From: JALZAH01 sp051000755 | Lineage (GTDB): Bacteria; Actinomycetota; Acidimicrobiia; Acidimicrobiales; Palsa-688 | Reading direction: 5' to 3' | DNA length: 45,802 bases | Assembly (NCBI GenBank): GCA_051000755.1 | Contig: JBPCNZ010000041.1 | Location: 1 to 45,802, forward strand | In this document: positions 15,011 through 24,056 of the stretch, one piece after another | How the letters are laid out: each line of letters opens with the position of its first letter | How positions within the stretch are numbered: the first letter of the stretch is position 1 | The notes under the pieces: generated by a model | Databases searched by the model: none | Told to the model about the DNA's origin: nothing | Seen by the model: only the letters and a program-made list of their open reading frames with translations | Translations under genes and position numbers: made by a program

Positions 15011-15748
15011 CTAAGCGGCGGGGCTCGGGGACGCGGGCTTCTCTGCCCAGATCCAGGCGAAGAGGGTCCCTTCGCCTTTCGTCCCCCCGGGCACCAACCC
15101 GGCCCGCTCGCACATGACCCTCACCCGGTCGGCCGGGACCCGCAGGCCGAGAAACTGTGGCGCTGCCCGCTCGTCCGGTCGAAGGCCGACCCGGCGCTCA
15201 AAGCGCCACCGGGCGCCCTGCAGCTTCCAGAGCAGGGGATGGGGCAGGTTGTTCCATTGGGCGGCCAGGACGCCGCCGGGCCGCAGGACGCGGGCCGCCT
15301 CACGCACATACCCGTCGATGAGGGAGCGAGTCGGAAGGTGTTGGAAGACCGTGAAGGTCATGACCAGGTCGACGCTGGCGTCGGCTATCGAAGCGAGATC
15401 CGTGCCATTGCCGACCTCGAATCGGATGCGGGGGTCGTCCACGTAGTGGCGGGCCTGGGTCACCATCTCGGGGGCGACATCGATGCCGATCACCTCATCG
15501 AACTCGGCGACCAAGGCCTGGCAGACGCGACCCAGGCCCGAGCCGATCTCGACCGCCACTCGCCGACCCGAGGGACGAAGGGGGGCGTCGCCGAGTGCTT
15601 CACGGACCACGACCGCCCCCGTATCCCAGAACCGGGCCATGTTCGGGTCGGCGTAGTCGCAGGAAGTATCCACATACCAAACGGCGTTCTCTCTGGCCCG
15701 GTCGTCCCAGTAGTGGCGCATGGATGATGCTTCGTCGTTGACTACCAT
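15011..15748 (-). CDS. SAM-dependent methyltransferase (class I)
   Basis: From ATG 15748 this gives 245 residues. Motif I is VAVEIGSGLGRVCQALV, the acidic strand-2 residue lies in VIGIDVAPEM, and later motifs are DLVMTFTVFQHLPT and ARVLRPGGVLAAQWN. AAGG upstream supports this start; a TACGAT box at 15777-15782 on the minus strand is a plausible -10. It begins a minus-strand unit that continues through the Wzy-like, Wzz and kinase genes. A sugar or small-molecule acceptor is inferred from context. Confidence 0.85.
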   Translation of the reverse strand: MVVNDEASSMRHYWDDRARENAVWYVDTSCDYADPNMARFWDTGAVVVREALGDAPLRPSGRRVAVEIGSGLGRVCQALVAEFDEVIGIDVAPEMVTQARHYVDDPRIRFEVGNGTDLASIADASVDLVMTFTVFQHLPTRSLIDGYVREAARVLRPGGVLAAQWNNLPHPLLWKLQGARWRFERRVGLRPDERAAPQFLGLRVPADRVRVMCERAGLVPGGTKGEGTLFAWIWAEKPASPSPAA

Positions 15749-15776
15749 GGTCGACCTTGTCCGCTGGCGAGGCTGC

Positions 15777-15800
15777 ATCGTAGCGGCCCGTCACTAGGGT
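15777..15800. promoter_or_regulatory. Divergent promoter pair
   Basis: Two -10-like boxes face away from each other. On the minus strand TACGAT (15782-15777) serves the methyltransferase at 15748, leaving a short leader with AAGG. On the plus strand TAGGGT (15795-15800) lies six bases before GTG 15807, predicting a leaderless transcript for the GT2 gene. Boxes were recognised by eye only. Confidence 0.42.
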
Positions 15801-15806
15801 GGCGAG

Positions 15807-16814
15807 GTGCCATCTTCGCCGCTCCCGGACGACTCCCCCGGAGCGGTCAGGGTCTCGGTGGTCGTGCCGGTTCGCGATCGACGTCAGTTGCTCGTCGAGC
15901 TCCTCGCCGCCCTGGACGCCCAGACGTTCCGGCGGTTCGAGGTGGTCGTCGTCGACGACGGTTCGACGGATGGAAGCGCCGAAGCTGCCGCGACCCGTGT
16001 CGTCGCCGGTCGACCCGTGAGACTGCAACGGGCCGACCGGGTGGGGGCGGTCGTCGCTCGAACGATCGGAGTGGCGGCATCCATTGGAGAGATCTTGGCC
16101 TTCACCGACAGTGATTGCTTCCCCGAGGCCGCCTGGTTGGCCCGGGGCGTGGCGGCCATCGATGGCGGCGCCGATGTGGTCAACGGGCGCACCCGGCCGG
16201 CACGAGCCATGAAACCCAGGGACCGGAGTGTGGCCTCCGGTCGGGAAGGCCTGTATCCCACGTGCAACATGTTCTACCGCCGTTCAGCGTTCGACGGGGT
16301 GGGCGGCTTCGATGTCGACGCCGCCGGGAGCCTCGGGTTCCGCGTCGGTGCCCTGGCCCGCGGAACCGGATTCGGAGAGGACACCCTGCTGGCATGGAGG
16401 GCCCGGAGGGCGGGAGCCGTCGTCGTCTACGACCCTGAAGCCATCGTGGACCACCACGTGTTCCCGCCGGACTGGCGGGACCTGGTCAGCCGGTGGACGC
16501 AGGTCGCCGCCTTTCCGGCGTTGGTGCGAGACGTGCCCGAGCTGCGTTCGACGATCGTGCGGCGACGGGTACTCTTCGGTGATAGCTCCCGGGTGCCGGC
16601 GTATGTCTTCGGTCTGGCGCTGCTCACCCGACGGCGGAGTCTGATGGCGACGGTATTGGCGTGGTGGGCAGTTCGTCGGTTGCTTGATCTCCGTCGATTC
16701 CCGGTGTCGTGGCCGGAGCGGATCGCGGCCCTGCCCGCCGAGATGGCTACCGACGCGGCGATGGGCGTGGCCTACGTTGTGGGAAGCGCCCGGGCCCGGA
16801 CCCTCGTGCTGTGA
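15807..16814 (+). CDS. GT2 family glycosyltransferase
   Basis: A 335-residue GT-A enzyme from GTG 15807. It has VSVVVPVRDRRQLLVELLAA, VVVVDDGSTDGS and the metal-binding FTDSDCFPEAAWL, followed by PTCNMFYRRSAFDGVGGFD and FGEDTLLAWRARRAG with the ED catalytic base. A C-terminal hydrophobic region (near residues 260-300) suggests membrane attachment. It is a monocistronic plus-strand gene; its stop is only four bases from the stop of the converging gene. Confidence 0.9.
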   Translation: MPSSPLPDDSPGAVRVSVVVPVRDRRQLLVELLAALDAQTFRRFEVVVVDDGSTDGSAEAAATRVVAGRPVRLQRADRVGAVVARTIGVAASIGEILAFTDSDCFPEAAWLARGVAAIDGGADVVNGRTRPARAMKPRDRSVASGREGLYPTCNMFYRRSAFDGVGGFDVDAAGSLGFRVGALARGTGFGEDTLLAWRARRAGAVVVYDPEAIVDHHVFPPDWRDLVSRWTQVAAFPALVRDVPELRSTIVRRRVLFGDSSRVPAYVFGLALLTRRRSLMATVLAWWAVRRLLDLRRFPVSWPERIAALPAEMATDAAMGVAYVVGSARARTLVL

Positions 16815-16818
16815 CGGC

Positions 16819-17772
16819 TCAGATGGTGAGGATCCGGTAGCGGACCGACCCCCGGAGCTGGCCGGCAACCCGAGCGGCGTCGACGATCGGCGTCTGTAGG
16901 GCCAAGCGGAAGAAGTGTGGCTGTCGGATGGACGGCCGTCGCCACCACAGGTAGGGCAGGGCCGCCAGCAGAGCGGGCCGCCAGCGCAACCCGACGAGGG
17001 CGCCTGCGATGGCGGCCACGAGAGCAGGGTCCTCTCGCCGGTGGGCCCACGGTCGCCAGAACGCCGCCTGGCGGAACGGCGGGTAGGCGGCCGCCACCCC
17101 GACGAGGGTGGAGTCGCGTAGCCCGGTGCGGACGTACCAGCGCATGCCGCGCCGTTCCACCGGGTGGGTCACGACCGCCTCGGTCGCGAAAGCGCGCTCC
17201 CAGCCCGCGTCGAGGACCTTCCAACCGAGCTCAGTGTCCTCACCCCACGGCCATGGGATCCGCTCGTCGAAGCCCCGGGTCTCGGCGAGGGCTTGGCGCC
17301 GGTAGAAGATGTTGCAGGCCTCGAAATGGGCGGTAGGCGCGTCGATCGTCTGCCAGGTGTACCAATCGGTGAGGCCCCAGAGGTCGACGCCGTCAGGCGC
17401 TTTGGTGCGGCCCTGGACCACGCCGACGGCGTCGTCCCGAGAGAAGGGGACGAGCCCGGCTTCCAGCCACGGCGGTCCCGGGACACAGTCATCGTCGAGA
17501 AAGGCGATCACATCGCTTCCGGCGGCGTTCCACCCCAGGTTGCGGGCCAGGGCGGGACCCCGGTTGCCGCCGGTACGGCGAATGAGGCGTAGCGTGAACG
17601 GTGCGGTCTCGGCCATGGCCGAGACCAACTCGGGTGTGTCGTCGCCCGAGCTGTCGTCCACCACGATGACCTCGAAGAGCTCAGGATCGATGGTCTGGTC
17701 AGCGAGAGCGGCAAGGCAGGCGACAACCTGTGCCGGCCGCCGGAAGGTGGGGATCACGACCGAGACGTTCAT
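16819..17772 (-). CDS. GT2 family glycosyltransferase
   Basis: A 317-residue GT-A enzyme with VSVVIPTFRRPAQVVACLAA, VIVVDDSSGDDTPELV, RGPALARNLGWNAAGSDVIA, the DXD-like FLDDDCVPGPPWLEAGL and PWGEDTELGWKVLDAGWE. It is strikingly similar to the gene just upstream (17769-18731), sharing FEACNI(F/Y)YRRQALA and AFWRPWA(H/F)RR, so the pair arose by tandem duplication. Start ATG 17772 overlaps the upstream stop by four bases. The C-terminus is hydrophobic and basic. Confidence 0.9.
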   Translation of the reverse strand: MNVSVVIPTFRRPAQVVACLAALADQTIDPELFEVIVVDDSSGDDTPELVSAMAETAPFTLRLIRRTGGNRGPALARNLGWNAAGSDVIAFLDDDCVPGPPWLEAGLVPFSRDDAVGVVQGRTKAPDGVDLWGLTDWYTWQTIDAPTAHFEACNIFYRRQALAETRGFDERIPWPWGEDTELGWKVLDAGWERAFATEAVVTHPVERRGMRWYVRTGLRDSTLVGVAAAYPPFRQAAFWRPWAHRREDPALVAAIAGALVGLRWRPALLAALPYLWWRRPSIRQPHFFRLALQTPIVDAARVAGQLRGSVRYRILTI

Positions 17773-18731
17773 AGGACCGCTACCCGATAGCGCAGGGTGC
17801 CCCAGAGTTGGCCCATCACTCGTGCTGCGTCCACGGCGACGGCCTCACCGACCGTCTCGAGGCCCCTGGGGGTCCACGAACCGGGGCGTCTGCACCATGC
17901 GTAGGGTACAGCGACCACAAGCGCCGGGCGCCATCGGACGCTGACGATCAGTCCGCCGAGAGCCAGCGCGAAGATGGCATCCACTCGTCGGAAGGCCCAA
18001 GGTCGCCAGAAGGCCTGAGCCCGGTACCCGGGATGCTTGACCGCCAAACGGACGAGGTTGCTGTCCCTCAGGCCGTTGCGCAAGTTCCACCGCAGGCTTC
18101 TTGCGGTGACGTCGTGGATCACTTCCGGCGCGGAGGAGAAGCCCCTGTTCCATCCCGCCTCGACCACCTGCCAGCCGGCGGAGGCGTCCTCGCCCCACCA
18201 GCCGATCTCCTCACTGAAACCACCACCCTGGGCAAGGGCCTGGCGCCGGTAGTAGATGTTGCACGCCTCGAACTGGGCTGTGGGGGAGGTGATCACCTGA
18301 CTATGTCCCCAGCGGGGAAAGGCATCCATGGCCACCCCGTCGGGCGCTCGGGTACGTCCCTGCAGGACACCGACCGTCTCGTCGGATGCCATCGCCGCCA
18401 GGCCGGCCTCGAGCCAGGTCGTCTGGGGGACGCAGTCATCGTCGGTGAAGGCGATGATCGGGGCCTCGGCGAGCCGCCATCCGAGATTGCGGGCAGCGGC
18501 CGGACCCCTGTTCCGCTCGATGCGCAGGGGTCGAAGGAGGTAGCGGGCCTCCTTGGTGTACGTCTCCAAGATGGCGGTGGTCTCATCGGTCGATCCGTTG
18601 TCCACGACCAGGACCTCGAAGAACGATGGGTCGAGCGTCTGGCGGTCGAGGGCTCGCAGGAGCCGCAGGCAGCGCTCAGCGCGCTGATAGGTAGAGACCA
18701 CGACGGAGACGGCGGGGAAAACGGCCTTCAT
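17769..18731 (-). CDS. GT2 family glycosyltransferase, tandem paralogue
   Basis: A 320-residue GT-A enzyme with VSVVVSTYQRAERCLRLLRA, VLVVDNGSTDETTAIL, FTDDDCVPQTTWLEAGL and WWGEDASAGWQVVEAGWN. It is the paralogue of the following gene, with conserved blocks at both protein and DNA level. The stop/start overlaps on both sides are four bases, so three genes (18728-19822, this one, and 16819-17772) form one tight operon. Differences in the GED loop suggest the two copies use different acceptors, which is inference. Confidence 0.9.
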   Translation of the reverse strand: MKAVFPAVSVVVSTYQRAERCLRLLRALDRQTLDPSFFEVLVVDNGSTDETTAILETYTKEARYLLRPLRIERNRGPAAARNLGWRLAEAPIIAFTDDDCVPQTTWLEAGLAAMASDETVGVLQGRTRAPDGVAMDAFPRWGHSQVITSPTAQFEACNIYYRRQALAQGGGFSEEIGWWGEDASAGWQVVEAGWNRGFSSAPEVIHDVTARSLRWNLRNGLRDSNLVRLAVKHPGYRAQAFWRPWAFRRVDAIFALALGGLIVSVRWRPALVVAVPYAWCRRPGSWTPRGLETVGEAVAVDAARVMGQLWGTLRYRVAVL

Positions 18732-19822
18732 GTCCCGGTGCCGATGCGGGGCCGATCACCCCGGTAGAGGTTCTCGAGTAACCCGGCCAGGCTCTCGTCC
18801 CAGTCGAACTGGGCGGCGAACCTCCGGCAGCGGGTCGCGGTTGCCGGGTCCAGGGCCAGGTCCATGCCCTCCCGCAACCCATCGGCGAGGCTCTGGGGGT
18901 TGCGGGGCTCGACCACGACACCCGTTGCAGGCGTCGTCAGCTGGGGGGGAGCGCCATGGTTGGCCACCACGATCGGCGTCCCCGAAGCCAGCGACTCGAT
19001 CAGGGCCATGCCGAACGAATCGCCGACAGAGGGCAGCGCCGTCACCCAGGCGGTGGCGTAACGGGCACTCTGGTCTGCCGGATCACCCAGAGGGAGGACC
19101 GTCACGCGGTCCCGTACTCGGCTGGGGGCGGCGGCGACCATCCCCGCCGGGTCCCCGGGACCGCTCAGCCAAAGCTGGATCCTGGGGCGCTCGTCGATCA
19201 GGAGGTCGAGGGCGGCGAGCAGGTCGGGAAGGCCCTTCCTGGCCTCCGACAGAGCTCCGGAGAACAGAATGGTCGGTTGCGTCGCCCGCCTCTCAGCCGG
19301 ACGGAACTCGCTCAGGCGGACACCTCCGGGGATGAGGTCGCCTTTCCGGCCCCAATCGGCGGCCAGGATGTCGAGCGCGTAGTTCGACATGACCCCGTAG
19401 ACATCGACGCTGTCCACCAGCCGTCGCCGGGCCCGGCCGTCGGGAACCTCCGACCAGAACCAGCGGGCGGGAATGCCGAGCTCTTCGTAGACGACTCGGT
19501 GGCCTGACAGCCGCCGGGTGTGGACGGCGGCGAGGGCGTCCCTGGGCATCATGGCGTGCACGGCATCGAATCGACCACGCAGCAGGTGAGGCATGATCCG
19601 GTAGCCGAACCAGGCCTCGTGTCGAACGGGGCGCTCGAAGCGTCGCCGGAACCTCACGGTGGTCACGCCGTCGCGCTCCGCTCGTTCCTCCGAGGCGCCA
19701 GCGCTGAAGATGGTGACGTCGTGGCCACGTGCGGCCATCGCCCGGGCACTCTCGACCACGATCCGCTCGCTGCCCCGCCGCACCTCCGGCCAACCGTAAG
19801 GATGCGTGAAGGCCAGTTTCAC
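18728..19822 (-). CDS. GT4 family glycosyltransferase
   Basis: A 364-residue GT-B enzyme from GTG 19822. It begins MKLAFTHPYGWPEVRRGSER, a GT4 N-terminal glycine loop, and has ILFSGALSEARKGLPDLLAA, VTVLPLGDPADQSARYATAW and the EX7E region GDSFGMALIESLASGTPIV. It is the promoter-proximal gene of a three-gene glycosyltransferase operon. Donor sugar unknown. Confidence 0.88.
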   Translation of the reverse strand: MKLAFTHPYGWPEVRRGSERIVVESARAMAARGHDVTIFSAGASEERAERDGVTTVRFRRRFERPVRHEAWFGYRIMPHLLRGRFDAVHAMMPRDALAAVHTRRLSGHRVVYEELGIPARWFWSEVPDGRARRRLVDSVDVYGVMSNYALDILAADWGRKGDLIPGGVRLSEFRPAERRATQPTILFSGALSEARKGLPDLLAALDLLIDERPRIQLWLSGPGDPAGMVAAAPSRVRDRVTVLPLGDPADQSARYATAWVTALPSVGDSFGMALIESLASGTPIVVANHGAPPQLTTPATGVVVEPRNPQSLADGLREGMDLALDPATATRCRRFAAQFDWDESLAGLLENLYRGDRPRIGTGT

Positions 19823-19829
19823 CGAGGTG

Positions 19830-19835
19830 ACCTTA
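19830..19835 (-). promoter_or_regulatory. -10 box for the GT4-GT2-GT2 operon
   Basis: On the minus strand TAAGGT lies seven bases before the GTG at 19822. There is no other ribosome-binding sequence of note, so a leaderless transcript is likely. Confidence 0.42.
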
Positions 19836-19894
19836 CACAGGCCGCCGGGCGACGAGGCCGAAGGCCGAGGATGCGTGCTAGGACAATGGGCTCC

Positions 19895-20848
19895 ATGGTC
19901 GAGCAGCCGGCGGTACGCATCGGCATCGTGTCATGGAACACCGCCGGGCTGCTGCGCCGCTGCCTGGATGCGCTGCCCGCCGCCGTCGGTCACCACCGAA
20001 GCCAGGTGGTGGTCGTCGACAATGCATCGACCGACGACAGCGTGGCCGCGGCCCGCAGCTTCCCGCACGTTCGCGTCATCGCCAACCCGACAAACGTCGG
20101 GTACGCCCGCGCCATGAACCAAGCCTTGGACGGGACCGGCGCGCCTGTGCTGATCGCCCTGAACCCCGACACCGAGCCTCCTCCAGGGTCGTTGGCCACG
20201 CTCGTCGACCGTCTGCTGGCCGACGACGGCTTAGGCCTGATCGCGCCGCGATTGGTCAACGAGAACCAGACCCATCAGCACTCTGCCTACCGGTTTCCCT
20301 CCCCGATGGTCGCCGCTGCGGTCTGTTTCCTACCCCCCCGTCTTCATCGCGGGGCAATCGGCCGGAGGCTGTGGCTGGAAGGCTCCGGCGCGCCGAGACG
20401 GTCAACGGATGTCGACTGGGTGGTCGGCGCTGTCCATGTCCTGCGGGCATCGGCACTGAGACGAAAGCAGCCCTACGACGAACGCTGGTTCATGTATGTG
20501 GAGGACCTCGAGCTGTGTTGGTGGCTGGCCCAACACGGCTGGCGTCGAAGGATCGAGACCGACGTGCTCGTGCCTCATGTTGGCAATGCCGCCGGTGCCC
20601 AGGCCTGGGGGGCGGACCGCGGTCGGCGATGGTTGGAAGCCACCTATGACTGGTACGGCAGGGACCGCGGGCTGGGAGCTCGGCGGGTCCTGGCGGCCAT
20701 CAACACCACAGGAGCCGCCCTGCACGTGGTGGGCTTGAGCATCGGGGCTCGTGTCGGTCACCCGGGGCGGGCGGATGAACGTCGCAACCGGGCTTCTGCT
20801 CTGGTTCGCTCCCTGCCCGGTCATCTCCGGGCGGCACGATGGTCGTAG
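19895..20848 (+). CDS. GT2 family glycosyltransferase (rhamnosyltransferase-like)
   Basis: From ATG 19895 the product has 317 residues. It shows VRIGIVSWNTAGLLRRCLDA, VVVVDNASTDDSVAAA, NPTNVGYARAMNQAL and the NPD variant LIALNPDTEPPPGSLATL, then DERWFMYVEDLELCWWLAQH with the acidic base pair. These are features of WbbL-like rhamnosyltransferases. In-frame ATGs at 19871 and 19886 are alternative starts; TAGGAC at 19879-19884 could be a weak -10. The gene overlaps the next one by ten bases. Confidence 0.88.
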   Translation: MVEQPAVRIGIVSWNTAGLLRRCLDALPAAVGHHRSQVVVVDNASTDDSVAAARSFPHVRVIANPTNVGYARAMNQALDGTGAPVLIALNPDTEPPPGSLATLVDRLLADDGLGLIAPRLVNENQTHQHSAYRFPSPMVAAAVCFLPPRLHRGAIGRRLWLEGSGAPRRSTDVDWVVGAVHVLRASALRRKQPYDERWFMYVEDLELCWWLAQHGWRRRIETDVLVPHVGNAAGAQAWGADRGRRWLEATYDWYGRDRGLGARRVLAAINTTGAALHVVGLSIGARVGHPGRADERRNRASALVRSLPGHLRAARWS

Positions 20849-21798
20849 TCGACCTGGCGAAGCTAAAAGGTCGCCGGGTCCTCGTTACAGGAGCAACGGG
20901 ATTCATCGGGTCCTGGGTGACCGATGCACTGGTGGACCACGGCGCCCGGGTGACGGCCATGACCTCTGGAGCGTCGGGTTCGCAACGCCCGCTACGCAAA
21001 CCGTTCTCCGACGGCGTGAACGTGCTGGGAGCCGACCTCGCGGATCCGGCGGCACTCCGGTCGGTGGTGGCCGCCGTCCTCCCTGACCTCGTGATCCACC
21101 AAGCCGCGGTCACCCACGTCGGCCGGTCGTTTCGACGCATGAACGAAAACATCCAAACCAACATCCAGGGCACGGTGAACCTCCTCATGGCCCTCGACGG
21201 TGCCTACGAACGGTTCGTCTACGTTGGCTCAGGGGACGTCTACGGCGACGTCGCCGTGCCGTTCCGGGAGGACGGCCCCACTAGCCCGGCATCGCCGTAT
21301 GCCGTCTCCAAGTACGCCGCCGAGCGGTTCTGTCGCATGTTCCACCAGGCCTACGGCTGGCCGATCGTGTGCCTGCGTCTCTTCAATGCCTACGGACCGG
21401 GCCAGAGCACGGACAGGATCATCCCCGAGCTCATCGCCGCCGGCCTTCGAGGGGTATCCTTAGAGATGACCGGTGGCCGCCAGACGAGGGAGTTCACCTA
21501 CGTCGCGGATGTCGCCGACGCCTTGTGCCGCGCCCTGGTCGCTCCCGACATCGCCGGACGGGTCATGAACATCGGCTGTGGCCAGGAGGTCGCCATCAGG
21601 GACATCGCCATGCTCGTGCACCGCTTGCTCGACACGGCGCCGCCCCCTGTGCTCGGCGCCTTGCCCTATCGCCCGACGGAGATCTGGCGCATGTTCGGTG
21701 ACAGCAGCCAGGCCCGCCACGTGCTCGGCTGGCGTCCGCACATCGACCTTGACGACGGCCTGGCCCAGACCGTCGACTGGTTCCGCAATCGGTCATGA
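20839..21798 (+). CDS. NAD-dependent sugar epimerase/dehydratase
   Basis: A 319-residue extended short-chain dehydrogenase. The Rossmann motif is TGATGFIGSW (18-27), the catalytic Ser lies in VGSGDVYGD, and the YxxxK pair is Y154/K158 in SPYAVSKYAAE. RLFNAYGPGQ and REFTYVADVADAL are typical of UDP/GDP-sugar epimerases and 4,6-dehydratases. It should modify a nucleotide sugar used by the neighbouring glycosyltransferase, with which it overlaps. The precise substrate cannot be chosen between UDP-, dTDP-, CDP- or GDP-sugars. Its 3' end overlaps the converging gene by six bases. Confidence 0.88.
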   Translation: MVVVDLAKLKGRRVLVTGATGFIGSWVTDALVDHGARVTAMTSGASGSQRPLRKPFSDGVNVLGADLADPAALRSVVAAVLPDLVIHQAAVTHVGRSFRRMNENIQTNIQGTVNLLMALDGAYERFVYVGSGDVYGDVAVPFREDGPTSPASPYAVSKYAAERFCRMFHQAYGWPIVCLRLFNAYGPGQSTDRIIPELIAAGLRGVSLEMTGGRQTREFTYVADVADALCRALVAPDIAGRVMNIGCGQEVAIRDIAMLVHRLLDTAPPPVLGALPYRPTEIWRMFGDSSQARHVLGWRPHIDLDDGLAQTVDWFRNRS

Positions 21799-23046
21799 CC
21801 AGTCGGGGAGCGCCCGGTCCGCCGGTCGACCAGCGGCGTGTCCCGACGCTGCACTCAGGTGCCAGGTCTCGAGCACCTCGGCGAAACGGTCGACGCTGAA
21901 CTCCCGAGCCGTGGCCACACCGGCCTTGACGATCCGCCGCCTGGTATCGGAGCTGCCGGCCAGGCGTCGCACACCGGCGGCCAGGCTGGCGGGGTCATCC
22001 CGCACGCAGCGAATGCAGTTGACCCCGTCGACGAGGAACTCGCCGGAACCTCCTGTTCCCGTGGCCACCACGGGGGTCCCGCAGGCCATGGCCTCGATCG
22101 GTGCGTAGCCGAACGGTTCCTCCCACAGGGTCGGGAACACGAAGACGTCCGCCTCCTGATGCGATCGGCGAAGTTCACGGCGAGCAGCCACACCGAAGGT
22201 CACCCGGGAGCTCACGCCCACGTCAGCGGCCACCGCCTCCAGGTCTCGACGGTACGGGTCGTCGACCGGCGACAACACGTCGAGGGTCGCCTCGGGGGGT
22301 AACAGGGCCAGAGCCCGGATGGCCACCTGGACGCCCTTGCGGGGGTCCAGGCGCCCGGCGCTGAGCAGCCTCCAGCGCCACGGCCGGTCCTGAGATGGCT
22401 CGCTCGGCGGGAAGTCGCGATGATCGATGCCACCGAAGGTGACCGTCGAGTCGTCGAACGTCCACGGCGAGAGGCGGGTGCACCGCTGCCTGGTCGTGTT
22501 GCTGATGAAGCACCAGGTACCGGAGGCACCCAGATCCGGTAGGGCGGTGGGCACCCCCAGGAGCCTCTCCAAGGGGGCATGGAGGGAGGCCGTTCGGGAG
22601 AACAGTCGCATCCACGGGTCGAGCTTCGTTGCGTAGGTCGGCCAATCATCGGACACGGCGTAGACGAGGGGGATGCCGGTTCGGGTCAGGGCCGTGAGCA
22701 GGCCGGTGGACATGCCCCCCATGCCCCACACCGACACCACGTCGGCGGCGGCGGCCCCCAACGCGGTCTCCAGCTCGGCATGGTTGGCCCTCTCCACGCC
22801 CCGTCGGCGGTGGAGGGGCGCCTGGGTCAGCTTGTTGTCCTGGAAAGCGAGGTGGAGAGTCCGCCGGACGGCCGGTGGCGATTCGCCAGCGTCGTCGGGG
22901 ACCCCTCGGACCCGCATGGTGGTCGTAAGGACCTGCACGCGGTGACCGTGTTCCCGCCACCGCTCGACGACATCACGACAGGCCAGCTCGTAGCCCCCGT
23001 AATGGTGCGGCGGATACATGTTCGAGATCACCAGGATGTTGGCCAA
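21793..23046 (-). CDS. GT4 family glycosyltransferase
   Basis: A 417-residue GT-B enzyme from TTG 23046. It begins NILVISNMYPPHHYGGYELA, with the glycine-rich loop of GT4, and has VVSVWGMGGMSTGLLTALTR, LLSAGRLDPRKGVQVAIRAL and the EX7E region WEEPFGYAPIEAMACGTPV. It is the last gene of a minus-strand run that includes the GT2 and DUF2142 genes upstream. Specificity unknown. Confidence 0.9.
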   Translation of the reverse strand: MANILVISNMYPPHHYGGYELACRDVVERWREHGHRVQVLTTTMRVRGVPDDAGESPPAVRRTLHLAFQDNKLTQAPLHRRRGVERANHAELETALGAAAADVVSVWGMGGMSTGLLTALTRTGIPLVYAVSDDWPTYATKLDPWMRLFSRTASLHAPLERLLGVPTALPDLGASGTWCFISNTTRQRCTRLSPWTFDDSTVTFGGIDHRDFPPSEPSQDRPWRWRLLSAGRLDPRKGVQVAIRALALLPPEATLDVLSPVDDPYRRDLEAVAADVGVSSRVTFGVAARRELRRSHQEADVFVFPTLWEEPFGYAPIEAMACGTPVVATGTGGSGEFLVDGVNCIRCVRDDPASLAAGVRRLAGSSDTRRRIVKAGVATAREFSVDRFAEVLETWHLSAASGHAAGRPADRALPDWS

Positions 23047-23072
23047 CGAAAGAGAACCTCACGTCACGTCGA

Positions 23073-24056
23073 TCAAAGCAGGATGGTTCGGTGCCGCACG
23101 GAGGATCGGATCATGACGGCGACCGCCCAGCTGTCAGCGGCGAAGCCGAGGGGGACTGACGTCGCCCATTCCCCCCGAGACCGGGGGCGGTAGTGCGAAC
23201 GGGGAAATTGCCACACATACAGGCTGGCACCGACGGCGGCGGCCAACCACGCGCTTCGGCCGCGTGGACGGGCCACGAGCCCGGCGACCGTAACCCAGCA
23301 GATCAGGACGGCCTTGTCGACCGATCGTAGGAACCAGCCGGCACGGAAGGGACGGTGGCGGGCCACAGGATGGCGGGCGACGAGGGCGACGATGCCTTCG
23401 AGGTGGCGGACTCGACGGAGATGGGCCCCGAAGTCGGAGGGGTGGACGTCATGGAAGGCGAGGGCCTCATCCACGAACCGGTCACGGAAACCGGCCTCCA
23501 ATGCCCGCAAGCCAAGGTCGGTGTCCTCCCCGTTGTGAAGCGGGAACGCCTCATCGTCGAAACCATCGACGGCTTCGAGCACCGACCGACGGTAGGCGAT
23601 GTTGCACGACAGGAAGCCCTCGCCGTCGGCAATGTCGAGATAGCTGCTGAACGGCCCGATCTGATCGAGTTGATCGTCGGGGGGGCGAGTTCGACCGATG
23701 ACGAGGTCGGCATGATCGAAGCCGCTGAGCAGGTTGACCAGCCAGAACGGTGCGGGTACGCAGTCGTCGTCGATGAAGGCGATCAGGTCTCCCCGGGCTC
23801 GGCGCCAGCCCCGATTCCGAGTCGCGGCAGGTCCCGTGTTCGTCGGCGAGGTCACGACGGTGAGGGGATAGGGCACGGTGTCGGCCAATGCCCGCGCCCG
23901 GACGACCGTGTCGTCGCCGGACCCGTCGTCGGCCACGACGACCTCGAAGTCGACATCCACCTGCGTGGCCAGGGCCGCCAGGAGCCGAATCAGCTGATCC
24001 GACCGGTTGTAGGTCGGTATGACCACCGAGGTGAGAACGTTGCGGCCGTCGATCAT
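23073..24056 (-). CDS. GT2 family glycosyltransferase
   Basis: A 327-residue GT-A enzyme from ATG 24056, overlapping the upstream stop (ATGA). Motifs: TSVVIPTYNRSDQLIRLLAA, FEVVVADDGSGDDTVV, AATRNRGWRRARGDLIA, FIDDDCVPAPFWL and HNGEDTDLGLRALEAGF. The C-terminal 100 residues are hydrophobic and basic, as in the 16819 and 17769 proteins, which belong to the same subgroup. Acts on an unknown acceptor. Confidence 0.9.
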   Translation of the reverse strand: MIDGRNVLTSVVIPTYNRSDQLIRLLAALATQVDVDFEVVVADDGSGDDTVVRARALADTVPYPLTVVTSPTNTGPAATRNRGWRRARGDLIAFIDDDCVPAPFWLVNLLSGFDHADLVIGRTRPPDDQLDQIGPFSSYLDIADGEGFLSCNIAYRRSVLEAVDGFDDEAFPLHNGEDTDLGLRALEAGFRDRFVDEALAFHDVHPSDFGAHLRRVRHLEGIVALVARHPVARHRPFRAGWFLRSVDKAVLICWVTVAGLVARPRGRSAWLAAAVGASLYVWQFPRSHYRPRSRGEWATSVPLGFAADSWAVAVMIRSSVRHRTILL

